Of a stretch of 64,000 nt of DNA, positions 34,084 to 44,749 are shown piece after piece (positions within the stretch are counted from its first letter, which is position 1; each line of letters starts with the position of its first letter). Position numbers and translations under genes: made by a program. The DNA lies in assembly GCA_964016885.1 (NCBI GenBank), contig OZ024743.1, forward strand, positions 183,898,045 through 183,962,044. The letters are read 5' to 3'. The notes beneath the pieces were generated by a model. It saw only the letters and a program-made list of their open reading frames with translations. It made no database searches and was not told where the DNA came from. Source of the DNA: Eledone cirrhosa. Its lineage: Eukaryota > Mollusca > Cephalopoda > Octopoda > Eledonidae.

Positions 34084-35347
34084 ATCCATGGGTCCCGGGC
34101 TGAATGTCCTACCGAACAGGTTGGCCAGTTCGTCTTCCTCCATGCCTAGGGCTTCTCCGAGGGCGTCGTCGCACCTGCTAACCACTAGCCCTCTATAGAA
34201 TGACGAGGTGGATTCTCCACTGACAGCCGGGTCCGCCTGCCAGAGAGCCGTGAGCGCCTGGGCACACTCTGTGTGCCAGGTGCCCAGTTTTCTCGGTCTT
34301 TGCTTGACCCAGGATTGCAGCTCGGTGAGTGAGACGAGTCTGGGAAAGGCTCGCCTCACAAACGGGGCCCACACCGGTATACCGGAGAGGAATACCTGAA
34401 GGTGCCGTAGCCTTAATGCGTGTTTACGTATCATTAGCCACGGCATCCCCAGCCTTCCTTTCGAAGGGTGTTGACAGCAGATGGATCTCCTCACCATAGG
34501 AGCCCGCTTCTTCCAAAGGAATTGGAAGAGTGTGCGCTCCATTTTGGCGAGCGTTTCCCTTGGGCAAGACACAACGGTCAGGCGGTAGTAGATGACGGAC
34601 GCTATATAAGTGGTCGCCACCTCCGCCCGACCTTTCAGGGACAGTTTGCACTCGGCCCACTTCTGGGTCAGTGCAAACACCCTGTTCGTTACCTCACCCC
34701 AGTTCTTCTCCACCTGGAGGTCTGGTCCGAACCAGACCCCGAGCAACTTCACCGGGCCCTCCGTCCAGCGCCCGACGATGCCATCGGAGGGCATCAATCT
34801 GCCCCTCCACGTGCCGAGTTGCAGACCGATCGACTTGTCCCGGTTCAGCTTAGCCCCTGTAAACATTTCGTACTCCTCCAGTAAGGTGCCGATCGCCCCG
34901 ATTTCCGAGGCCGTCAACACCATTACTGTTACGTTATCGGCGTAGGCTGACACCGCTTTCCGCAATCCCGGTTCCAACGGGATGCCCTGCAACAACTCCA
35001 ACTTCCGCAGCAGTGGCTCTAGAGTCATTACATACAGAAGGGAGGAGAGAGGGCACCCCTGTCGGATGGACCGCGCGATTTCGAACGGCTCCGAGAGGTA
35101 GCCGTTCACCTTGACCCTAGAGCAGATGCGGCTGCTGTGCATGGCATTGATCCAGCCCCTGAAAACGGGTCCGAAGCCTGCCGCCGCTAGCACCGCATCC
35201 AGGTAACCATGGTCGACCCTATCGAATGCCTTAGATTGATCCAAGTTGATCAGGGCCCCACCAAAGCCGGGTTCGTTCCCAACCCTCTATGATGTATCAC
35301 ATGAGGTGGAGGTTGTCGTGGATGGACCTGGACGCGATAGCACATGT
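34084..35347 (-). pseudogene. Tx1 LINE ORF2 central part (RT palm/thumb)
   Basis: From the CR1 junction on the minus strand: 'SIHDNLHLM', a TGA stop (35,297-35,299), a frame slip, then the open frame 35,244-34,088 with 'DQSKAFDRVDHGYLDA' (RT motif A region), 'SIRQGCPLSSLLYVMTLEPL' and 'AYADNVTVMV'. The catalytic YADD is YADN, which should inactivate it. The thumb continues with 'LLGVWFGPD' and 'WKKRAPMVRR'. The last codons of the open frame are LTR sequence. The damage shows this copy is dead. Confidence 0.8.
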
Positions 35348-36668
35348 GTATAAAAAAAAAATAATGATGAAATTATTGTGTAAAGTGCTCAGGTGCACTA
35401 CAACTCGTCAATATAGTACATAGAATAATACACAAATGTCAGGGAAGTACATGTGTGTATGTGTTAGCTGTTCTGTTGGCGGATCTCGGGAAGCATGGAG
35501 GCCTTAAAGGATGCAGTGTCTCGACAGCTAACAACTGATGCAGGTAGTTTGTTCCATGCTTCAGCAACTCTGAGCGTGAAAAAATGTTTCAGAAAGTCAT
35601 GGGAACTGTGCTGTTTTCTTACTTTGTGGGCATGTCCACGTGTGTTAGACACATGGAAATCGAAAAGGTACTCAGGGTTGTTGTTGGCAACATGGTTAAC
35701 AATTTTGTGGGTGTTTACCAAGTCAGTTGCCAGGCGTCGGAGCTTCAATGAATCCATGCCCAGGGAAGCAAGGCGTTCAGAGTATGGTAGATGCCTGATG
35801 GAGGGTATTCGCTTGGTTGCATGTCTCTGAACAGTTTCCAGGCGGTCAATGTCCTGAGCAAGATAGGGGTTCCAGACTGGTGATGCAAATTCTAAGTGTG
35901 GTTGCACCATAGCTGTATACAGCCTTAAATAGATATCTGGAGAGCGGCTGACAAAGGTCTTGCTGAGTGATGCTAAGACACCCTCGGCCCTCTTGACAAT
36001 TTTAGAGACGTGCCTCGTCCAACGCAAATCGCTGCTGACCGTAATGCCCAGGTCACGTTCACAGGAAGACTTCTTGATATTAGTGCTGTGGAGGGAGTAT
36101 GTGGACGCTGGGTTTTTACTCCCAAAATGCATGGTGGTGCACTTGTCCACAGCTAGCTTGAGTTGCCAGTCTGAGATCCACTGTTGCATTGTGTCCAGGT
36201 CAGACTGCAAGCAAGATCTATAGTGTTCAGGATCTGTCCTTTTTATCTCAAGGTACAGCTTGATGTCGTCTGCGTACTTTAGTACTGTGGCATTCCTTAA
36301 GTTGGCATCTATGTCATTAATATATGCCACAAACAAAAGGGGGCCAAGAACAGATCCCTGAGGTACACCAGATGACATCTCATATGGTGAGGAATGCTGT
36401 CCCAGAACCGTGACTACCTCTCTTCGACTGAGAATGAAGGACTTCAACCAGTTAAAAAGATCATCCTTCACACCCATTGCAGAGAGTTTTGCCATAAGCC
36501 TTTTGTGTGGCACAGAATTGAAGGCCTTCGCAAAGTCAAGGTAAACAACATCCACCCATGAGCCGCCATCAGTGATCCGGGTGATGTCCTCAAGAAACTC
36601 TATAAGTTGATCACAGCAGCTGGAGTTGGGGATAAATCCAAATTGCGAGGGCCGGATAAGACTGTGAT
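35348..36668 (-). mobile_element. 5'-truncated CR1 LINE inserted in Tx1 ORF2
   Basis: Minus-strand copy of the LINE at 9.5-14 kb, starting inside its RT ('SLIRPSQFGFIPNSS') and running to the 3' tail with the conserved GTGC...GCAC hairpin and an A/T-rich end. It is flanked by ATGT (35,344-35,347; 36,669-36,672), a possible 4-bp target duplication. Same orientation as its host LINE. Confidence 0.85.
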
Positions 36669-38322
36669 ATGTCTGCGCATCTCCCACCAGGTTACCCACG
36701 ACAAGCGCCAACCTCTTTGCTAGCACCTTGGCCAAAATCTGTAACTCTGTATTTAGCAGAGTTATGGGCCTGAAATTATTTATATCGTCCCCCTTGTTCT
36801 CGTCCTTCCTCACTAGCGTGACTACGCCCTTGGTCACAACACAGGGAATTCTCCCGTTCTGTTGCCAGTTGCAGTAGACCGCCTCAAGGAGATCGGGGAA
36901 CAAGTCTGGCATAGCTAGATATAGTTCGTATGGAAGACCATCGAGACCCGGGGATTTGCGTTTGCCGCATTGGCTCAGCCCGTCCTCTATCTCAGCGGCT
37001 GAAATCGACTCCTCGCAGGACTTCGCCTCCCTGTCCGAGAGACGTGGCAGGCCGTCGAGGTATGGACCGAAGTCCACATCACCAACCGGTCCCCCGCCCC
37101 TTCCGAACAATCCGGCAAAGTGCTTTTGAAAAGCCTCGCACATCTGCTTAGGTTCAAGGATCACCCGTCCATCCTGGTCTCGCAAAGACCGGATAGTGGA
37201 TCTGCTCCCTCTTTTGGCTTCTGTCACGTGGGCCCAGCTAACAGCTTTGGTCCCCTCGTTTCCCAGAGCACGTATTTTGCTTCGGACGATGCAGCCTTCG
37301 TGTTTCGCGTCGAAGAACTGGCCCAGGGCCGTTCTCGACGCTAGCACTCTGGCCACGTCGCCGCTTCTAATTGCCTCTTCTACACTATCTACCAACTCCC
37401 TTTCCTTCCTATTTCTATTTGAGGCTAACTCCTTACTAAATTCTATAGAGACTACTCTAATCTCTCTTTTGAGAGATCCCCACCACCTGCTGTTGACGAT
37501 GGCGCCCGTCAACCGCTCCTTAACTAAAGTGCTAATCCGGTCCCTGTAAGCCTTACTTGCCGGTAAGGACAAGTTAAGCTTCCAGTAACCGGGTCCCTGT
37601 CTATGAGTTCTGTCAAGGTTGACCATGCAGGTCACTAACTTGTGGTCTGAATAGCCAACCATGCGCATTTTTGGACAACTTAAAAAGTCCTTATCCTTAA
37701 TTCTAACTAAGAAGCTATCTAGGTACGACCTAGATGATCCGCTACGATTCGCCCAAGTCCAGGTTGGCGCAGTCGGAAAATCTAGTCGATATCTATCGGC
37801 CAGGTCAAATCGACCGATTAACCCTTTGAGGCTATTACACCCCTCTCTATCGGGACAGGCCCCTACGTAGTCCCAGCGTGCATCTAGGATACCATTCCAG
37901 TCCCCCACTAATAGCAAGGAGCGGGACGTCCCTAGAAAAGTCTCCAGACGATGGAAGAAGTCCGGCCGCATTGACCCGAAAGGGCCGTAGGCGGCTACCA
38001 ACCTAAACGCTCCGCCTTTACCACTGCCAAGGTCCAGAACCACTAGTCGACCCTCCGGTTCCAAATGTACCATCTGTGTTGTGAGACCCAGATGTTTTTG
38101 CAGCAGAACGACAACCCCACCCCTACCTCCGGGCTGACAGAGAGATGCGTGCATCTCAAAGTCATCAAAGGTGGGGGCCAGCTGTCGCACGTTGCTGATC
38201 CGGGCCTCGCAAATAACCATCACATCTATACGTTGTGACCTGAGGTCATTTAGAAGCATTGCTTGCTTCCAAGTTGAGCCCAGGCCACGCGCATTTAAAC
38301 AGCCTACTCTTAGCATGGCCAT
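35464..38322 (-). pseudogene. Open fusion frame: Tx1 endonuclease/RT start joined to CR1 RT end
   Basis: One uninterrupted frame of about 950 codons (first ATG 38,322). The first ~555 residues are Tx1: endonuclease ('VGCLNARGLGS', 'VGDWNGILDARWDYVG', 'MVGYSDHKLVTCMV'), then the RT entry ('KSPGLDGLPYELYL', 'NNFRPITLLNTELQILAKVL'). At about 36,667 it passes in frame into CR1 RT: 'FGFIPNSSCCDQLIEF', 'DFAKAFNSVPH', 'KYADDIKLY', ending 'SMLPEIRQQ'. It arose by insertion, not by selection as far as can be told. The two halves belong to different LINE clades, so a working enzyme is unlikely, yet no stop interrupts it. Confidence 0.82.
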
Positions 38323-38346
38323 GTTGGTGGTGAAGAGAAAAGGCAC

Positions 38347-38851
38347 TTACCTCTCTGCGTCCCGGGCATCGGGCTACACAATTTCCATTAGGGTGGGGGA
38401 TGGGTTGTTGGGTGGGGTGGTGGTTTGTGGAGGTGTAGGGGCATCAGTGTGTTGTGTGGTTGGGATGTTTGGAGTTGTGTGGGTGTTTGGGGAGGGGGTG
38501 GGGTAGTTTTTTAGGAGGACGCGGTTAATGGGCCCGACGCAGGGGGGACCCACGTCCTCTTTAAAGTTGTTTTTTAAAGTTTTATAGGTGTCCTGTGGGG
38601 CCTTAATCATTTTGAGGTGGGGGAAATCCCCTGCCTGGGTGATGTTAGGCCCTTGGGTTTTTATTAGATTGTTGTTGTACACAATGTTTAACAGTTTTTT
38701 GTTTCTTGTGTTTATGTATGTGTATGCATGTTTTTGTTTTTGTGTGGAGTTTTTTGTTTGCTGTTGTTGTGAGCTCTTTTGTGTTGGTGTCAGTGTTATG
38801 TTTTGGGGAGGGGTTGTTTTCATTTGTGTGTCTGAGGTGTTTTATTTTTTT
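38347..38851 (-). other. Tx1 inter-ORF region / possible ORF1 tail
   Basis: A minus-strand frame (38,823-38,374) is Thr/Pro/Gln-rich ('PTPSPNTHTTPNIPTTQHTD') with a central less biased part ('HLKMIKAPQDTYKTLKNNF'). It may be the C-terminal part of ORF1 in a shifted frame or a spacer. No domain recognised. Confidence 0.4.
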
Positions 38852-39384
38852 TCATTTGATTGTGTGGAAGTGCTCCTCCTCGTCTGACGACGAACTAGGG
38901 TCATCTTCCGCGTTGGAGGGGAGGGGTATATTTTCGGGTTGTGTTTGCGGTGCGGGTGTTTTGGAAATTGTTTTTGTTTTTTGAGTGGGGGGGATGGGTT
39001 GGACATTGTTTTGTTTTGGTTTGCGCTGTGGTGGTTGTTTTTGTAGTGGTAGTTGTGGTGATTGTGTTGGTTGTGCAGTTGTTGGTGGTGTAGGCAGGAT
39101 TGGGGTTTTCTTATTAAGTTGGGGACAGACAGCCCTCAGGTGACCTCTGGTTCCGCAGAGGTAACACGAGGGCCATCTACCCTCAACGGTAATGTTGATG
39201 AAAGTTTGATCATCCAGTATGACGCGTTCAGGGATCTGGGCGATCCTTTCGGGCCTCATTTGAACTACAAGTTCGAGGCTCGTTCCACTGAACGCGTCAC
39301 CTGATGCCTTTCCCATGGACACCAGCGTGTCATCATCCAGGTCCAGGAAACCTGTCAAAACCCACCATATGTCCATAATCGGCA
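38852..39384 (-). pseudogene. Tx1 LINE ORF1, 5'-truncated, CCHC zinc knuckle
   Basis: Minus-strand frame: 'WWVLTGFLDLDDDTLVSMGK', 'LELVVQMRPERIAQIPERV', then a CCHC knuckle (CYLCGTRGHLRAVC) and a Pro/Gln/Thr-rich tail ending in acidic 'SSSSDEEEHFH'. Such gag-like ORF1 proteins bind element RNA. The N-terminus is lost where the frame runs into AT repeat, and the apparent start upstream is an artefact. Confidence 0.75.
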
Positions 39385-39475
39385 GAATATATATATATAA
39401 TATATATATATATATACACATATCAGTGTGTGTGTATATATATTTATATGTATATATATACATAATCTTTAAAGA
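39385..39475. repeat. (AT)n(GT)n-type simple repeats
   Basis: Interrupted AT, GT and TATG units at the truncated 5' end of the Tx1 LINE. Confidence 0.85.
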
Positions 39476-39512
39476 CATTTGCTTAACATTCAAGGGAGAG
39501 AAACAAACAGAA

Positions 39513-41585
39513 TCTCCTATTGGATGTATTTGACCTAAAGCCATTATTTTGCACTCTGGCCTGGGTTTAACTGGCCGTATAAGATCGTATGTGAAGTGTA
39601 CGGACTAAAAATGCTTCTTTCACACTCTATCCTCGCATTGACAATGGTTTAAGTGATCCTATGGGAAGTATACACTTTAAAACGCCTTCTTTTACCCTCT
39701 AATCTGTCATTGGCAAGGGTTGAGCTGACGGTAGGAGATCCTATAACACAAATATGACCTAAAGCCATTACTTTCGCACTCGGACATGGGTTTAGCTGGC
39801 CATATGAGATCTTATAGGAAGTATACATCGTCAAACTGCTTCTTTCACCTTCTATCCTAGCATTGACAATGGTTTAGTTGATGGTAGGAGATCCTATGGG
39901 ATGTATACGCCCTGAAGCCATTACTTTCACGTCTGGCCATACATTTGTCAGGGTTTAGCTCCTATGTGATGTTTACGCTTAAATCTGCTTCTTTCACCTT
40001 CTGACCTGCCATTGATGCGTGTTTGGCTGGCCGTAGAAGAACATACACGAATTATACACCTACAACTGCTTCTTTCACCCTCTATCCATCAAGGACCAGG
40101 TTTTAACTGGCGGTATGCGATCCTAAAGGAAGTAGACGTCTTCAAACTGCTTCTTTTGCCCTCTAATCTTGCATTGACAAGGGTTTAGCTGGCCATAGGA
40201 AGACACATGGGACGCAGACGCCCTAAAACTCCTTCTATGACCCTCTAACTTCACTTTGATCAGAGGTTAGATGATGCTATGGGAAGTATACACCTTAAAA
40301 CACCTTTTTTTACCCACTAATCTATCATTGACAAAGGTTCAGCTGGACGTTGGAGATCCTAAGTGAAGTATACGCCTAAAACTACTTCTTTCCCCCTCTA
40401 ACCAGGCCGTAGGAAGTCCTATACAACTACAACTACTTATTTCGCGCTCTAAAAATGCATTTGCCATGGTTTAGCTGGCCATATGAGATATTATGGGAAG
40501 TATACAACCTGAAATGGCTTCTTACACACACAACCTTACATTTACAAGTCTAGGTTTAGAAGTCCTATGGGAAGTATACGCTTTAAAATTGTTTCTTTTA
40601 CCCACCAACCTGGCATCGACAAGGGTTTACCTGGCACTTGGAGATCCGATGTGACGTATATGCACTAAAGCCCTTACTTTCTAACCCTCACCATGGCTTA
40701 ACTGACTGTAGAATAATCTGTGTGAAGTATACTGCCTAAAACAACTTCTTTCATCCTCTAACCAGGCATTGACCAGGGTTTAGTGCACCGTAGGAGATCC
40801 TATAGGCAGTATACTGCCTAAACTGCTTCTTTCACCTTTTAACCTGGCATTGACAAGGGTTTAGCTGGTTGAAGGTGATTCTACTGGACATATACACCAA
40901 AAAGATCTTATAGGAAGTATATTCTTTCAAACTGCTTCTTTTACCCTCTAATCAGGCATTTAGCAAGGTTTAAATAGCCAAATAATATCCTAAAATATAT
41001 GTCGTCAAACTGCTTCTTTCACCCTTTAACCTGGCATTGACCAGCATTTAGCTGGCCATATGAGATCTCATAGGAAGTATAGGCCTAAAACTGCGCCTTT
41101 CACCATTTAAACTGGCATTGACAAAGGTTTAGCAGGCCGTAGGAGATCCTATGGGAGGTATACGGTCTAAAACTGCTTTTAGAAAGTATACACCTTAAAG
41201 CCATAACTTTCACTATCTAACCAGGTATTTACCAGGGTTTAGATAGCCATCTGAGATCCTATGCAATTTTAACTCTGATTCTTTTACCCTCTAACTTGGC
41301 AGAGGTTTAGCTTGCCGTACGAAATCCTACAGGACTTATACACCTAAAACTGCTTCTTTCACCCTCTATTCAGTCATGGACGAGGGTTTAGCTGGTGGTG
41401 TGTGATCCTAAAGGAAGTATACCATCCTCAAACTGCTTCTTTCACCTTCTATCCTAGCATTGTCAAGGCATTTAGCAGGGTTTGGCTGGCCATATGAGAT
41501 CTCATGGGAAGTATAGGCCTAAAACTGCGTCTTTCACCATCTAACCTGGCATTGACAAAGGTTTAGCAGGCTGTAGGAGATTGGA
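39513..41585. repeat. ~80-bp satellite, array B
   Basis: About 25 units of the array A family. The block from about 39,970 to 40,380 follows the same unit order, with the same unit-specific oddities ('catacacgaattatacacct', 'atccatcaaggaccagg'), as 27,795-28,200. The block 40,480-40,740 likewise follows 28,790-29,035. Confidence 0.85.
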
Positions 41586-42430
41586 AGGAATGGCGACCCC
41601 GATCTAAATATGAATGGAGAGGCCTTGCTAGACTTCTGTTCTAGCAAAGGACTCTCTGTTATGAACACCTTCTTCCAGCAAAGGGACATCCATAAATATA
41701 CATGGTATAAAGGGAATCAGGGACAGAAATTAATAATTGATTTTGTAATTGTCTCTGATCTCTGATTCTGTGCAGCTTGAGACTTCCTAAAGCCAAAGAA
41801 GCCCACAAAACTTGCAGGTCCAAAGCGACCCACAGGATAAGGTAGGAAGCATTGGTGGATAAGGAAGTCATGACCAGATATGCAGATACTATTGCATCCA
41901 AATTCAGAGAACTCCCTAAGCAAACTGAAGACGTGAAGGAGCAGTTTCTGCTTCAGCTGTTCAATGCTGTGGGTGAAAGAGGCTTGATGTGGCGCCAAAT
42001 GGCAGTAAGACTCCTTGGTTCAATCAAGAGGTCAAGGATGCCATCCGAGCAAAGAAGGAGGCCTGCAAAGTTTGGCTTGGAAATAAGTCCGCCTTCTTGC
42101 ACTTGCGGTAGAAGCAGGCATGAAAAATCGCTGCAGAGACAGTTAAAGCATCCAAAGTTAAAGTATGGGAGGACTTTGGGGTTAAGCTGGAATCCAACTT
42201 CAAATCAGCAAATAAAGTGTTCTGACAGACCATCCGCCAACTTCATAAGAAGCCCTCCTCCACACCTGTTATCAAGAACGCGTCTGGGGTTCTTCTCTCT
42301 TCTGAAAGGTGCATCATCGCGAGGTGGAGAAAATACTTTGCTGACCTCCTAAACCCGATCACAACAGCATCTTCTGATGTACACCAGGTGCATCTGGGAG
42401 CGGTGACTAATCTTTCGGGGGCTGAGGTTG
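41586..42430 (+). pseudogene. Decayed LINE: endonuclease end and linker
   Basis: Across several frames on the plus strand: 'NGDPDLNMNGEALLDFC', 'SSKGLSVMNTFFQQ', 'TWYKGNQGQKLIIDFVIVSD' (end of an AP-endonuclease domain), then 'PWFNQEVKDAIRAKKEACKV' and 'CIIARWRKYFADLLN' (linker before the RT). Stops and shifts throughout. It may belong to the same family as the RT fragment at 30,200. Confidence 0.7.
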
Positions 42431-42498
42431 CATACATATACATACATACATTTAAACATACATACCTATATACGTATACATATATATATATATAAAGA

Positions 42499-42536
<38 letters not shown>

Positions 42537-42540
42537 CACA
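42431..42540. repeat. ATAC/AT simple repeat
   Basis: CATA and AT units, about 110 bp. Confidence 0.85.
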
Positions 42541-43045
42541 TATTATAGCTATGTGTACAATCCAATCCAAGAAGAGAATGTAAAGATTAGTTTGTGAAAA
42601 TTAAATGCCGGTAACTAGAAGGGCAGTGTGCTCACTGTGTATAGGATGCAAGACAAGTGTTTGGAGAAGGTAAAACAAAACTTAAGCCAAGCATTAAAAA
42701 CCTAGGCAGAGAGTAAATATCAAAGTTATAATAAGAGAAATTCAACCAAAATTCACGAAGTGTTTATTAGTTAACAATTGTTTCGAAGGAGGAGGTTCAA
42801 ATTCAATCAATAACGTACATACTATCAATATTTTAATTAATAGATGTACGTGTTTTTAAGAGCTATCACGACCAGATCCTTGTCTTCAGAACATATAGAC
42901 AAATTTCAAAATATGTCACTTAAGGACGATTACATCAAATATGATAACATGTCAGTAATTTTACCAAAAAGAAACCATAGTGGGAATCAACCAGAAAGTT
43001 CCCAACATATTTTTTGTTCACAAATACATCGGCAGCCATTATTAT
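42541..43045. other. Unassigned DNA
   Basis: No gene recognised. The short frame 42,844-43,047 has no domain and ends in SINE sequence. Confidence 0.45.
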
Positions 43046-43106
43046 AAAATAAAGTACCAGTAATGTACTGAGTAATTGCTAGCCAAAAGTAGAATTAATT
43101 ATTATT
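43046..43106 (+). mobile_element. SINE tail fragment
   Basis: 'aaaataaagtaccagtaatg' then a shortened tail ('gctagccaaaagtagaatta'). Confidence 0.75.
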
Positions 43107-43343
43107 ATAGAACACTTTACATATATATATATACATTTATTTGTTTATTTGTGTTCCAGCTGAGGGGCTGAGGCCATGCTGGAGTACTACTGATGCTAGA
43201 CTTTCTATAGCCAGCCTTCCCTGGTTGGCCATTGATGTAAAAAGGGAGTTTGTTGCTGCTGCTTTTGTTTGTGCTTTGCCTCATGCTGTGGATTCATCCG
43301 GGGTCTTGGTCAGTAGTTTGTAGAGATGTCTCTTGAAAACATC

Positions 43344-43891
43344 TGTAGCGGTTGTCTCCCTTGTTTGGATTAACATCTAGACGGGAAGTAGAACCCTTTC
43401 TGTAACTTCCGGCAGAGCCCTATAAAACGAATAGCTCTCGGTTCTCTGCCTCTCATTTGGCCTTCCAGCGCCTGGCTGGCCTTAGCCAGGCGTCCTCTGC
43501 CAGCCGCGTTTGCCTGGCAATCAAAACGGTAACGACTAACTTTGTTTCATTCTTTCATCTATTTCTTTGACATGTCAACTATACTATCTACCATTGTTAA
43601 TTTCTATTTCTTTGACATGTCAACTATACTATCTACCATTGTTAATTTCTATTTCTTTGACATGTCAACTATACTATCTACCATTGTTAATTTCTATTTC
43701 TTTGACATGTCAACTATACTATCTACCATTGTTAATTTCTATTTCTTTGACATGTCAACTATACTATCTACCATTGTTAATTTCTATTTCTTTGACATGT
43801 CAACTATACTATCTACCATTGTTAATTAAATATTATACACACAAACAATGTATTCCTTGTTACATTCATACAACCCAGTATCCTCGCTATA
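43344..43891. mobile_element. Solo LTR with internal tandem expansion
   Basis: Same LTR family as 31,977-32,344 (TGTAGCGG start, 'cagccgcgtttgcctggcaa' middle, CGCTATA end), diverged. Flanked by a CATC duplication (43,340-43,343; 43,892-43,895). No interior or partner, so it is a solo LTR left by recombination. Confidence 0.85.
43566..43826. repeat. 45-bp tandem repeat inside solo LTR
   Basis: Six successive copies of a 45-bp unit starting 'tttgacatgtcaactatact' (43,566, 43,611, 43,656, 43,701, 43,746, 43,791). The last is cut short by the LTR's normal continuation. The intact LTRs at 32 and 34 kb have this segment once. Since 45 is divisible by three, long repetitive frames result; they are not genes. 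Confidence 0.92.
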
Positions 43892-43965
43892 CATCTATTG
43901 CACACCATGTAGATCTTTCACATTTTTTGGCAGCTTATTAAAAAGCTGGGGTCCCTTGACATATT

Positions 43966-44450
43966 TTCTCTTGCCTTATGAGTAATTGTTACATGTAAGA
44001 GGATAATACAGTAAAAAAAAAAAAACAAAAAAAAAAACAGCAAATAAATATTAATTGTGAAAAAGAAAATAAGTTATATATTTAATAATGTATACTTTCG
44101 GTTCTTGAATAATGCCACCCGCCCTCACGCACACACTTATTATATTTTGCAAATTTATCTCCAGCAAAATGTTATTTCAAGTGGTAGCATTTCTGTGAGA
44201 ATTAATTTTCTTTATACTTTTAAAAACATTATGACAAATAAGTACATTAGTAGGAATCCCATATATTATAAAATAAATAGGATGTGTTGGGATCCGAATA
44301 CATAAACTAAACGACTAATTCTGGTTTTAAAAATGTCAACATCATTTGGGACCCGAGAGTAGCTCTTCTATAACTAAAATGACTATTAACAATGCTTTAA
44401 CTTTTTAATATAAGAACAAATTTATTTGGGCTTTGAAAATAGAATAAATA
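43966..44450. other. Unassigned AT-rich DNA
   Basis: No gene seen; A-runs at 44,013-44,040. Confidence 0.45.
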
Positions 44451-44745
44451 TTTCCTTAGGTTTGAAGTCTATTTATATCATAATCATCATCATCATCTTC
44501 GTTTAACAAACATCTTTCCTTAGGTTTGAAGTCTGTTTATATCATAATCATCATCATCATCATCTTCGTTTAACGTCCATCTTCCACATTAGCATGGGTT
44601 AGACGGGAGTTGTCCCACTTGAGGCAAGGTTGGTCGGGTGACCGTGTCTCGCTCATATATGACTATTTGGCAGGTTTTCTACGGCTGGATGCCCTTCCTA
44701 ACACCAACCACATTTACAGTGTGGAATTGGGAACTTGTTCCTTTT
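44451..44745. repeat. Interspersed repeat with CAT run and 64-bp duplication
   Basis: A block 'tttccttaggtttgaagtct' plus a CAT run occurs twice (44,451 and 44,515). It then continues as 'cttccacattagcatgggtt', 'ttctacggctggatgccctt' and 'cctaacaccaacca'. Related wording lies at 48,270 and 62,600, so it is a dispersed repeat. Confidence 0.65.
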
Positions 44746-44749
44746 TTTA

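Larger units (their letters stand above)
31180..39384 (-). mobile_element. Tx1-type LINE with two nested insertions
   Basis: A minus-strand LINE: ORF1 end (39,384-38,852), inter-ORF region, ORF2 (from 38,322), 3' UTR ending near 31,180 with an AATAAA-like tail. It is split by a CR1 copy (35,348-36,668) and an LTR element (31,977-34,083). It lies between the two arrays of the same satellite, so it, or the region holding it, separates them. The 5' end is truncated at an AT repeat. A solo tail of the same family sits at 46,445-46,564. Confidence 0.8.
43150..43965 (-). pseudogene. LINE ORF2 C-terminal fragment split by a solo LTR
   Basis: Minus strand on the right of the LTR: 'GPQLFNKLPKNVKDLHG'; on the left: 'VFKRHLYKLLTKTPDE' followed by shifted-frame 'HQWPTREGWL'. 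This order is the usual end of a LINE ORF2. The LTR at 43,344-43,891 sits between the two pieces. Confidence 0.65.

Noticed and set aside
34468..34945. Plus-strand frames of 60-140 codons
   Set aside because: Antisense shadows of the GC-rich Tx1 ORF2, which has clear RT motifs on the minus strand.
43542..43941. A ~100-codon repetitive frame that looks like a repeat protein
   Set aside because: It is the 45-bp tandem unit inside a solo LTR; a multiple of three keeps the frame open by chance.
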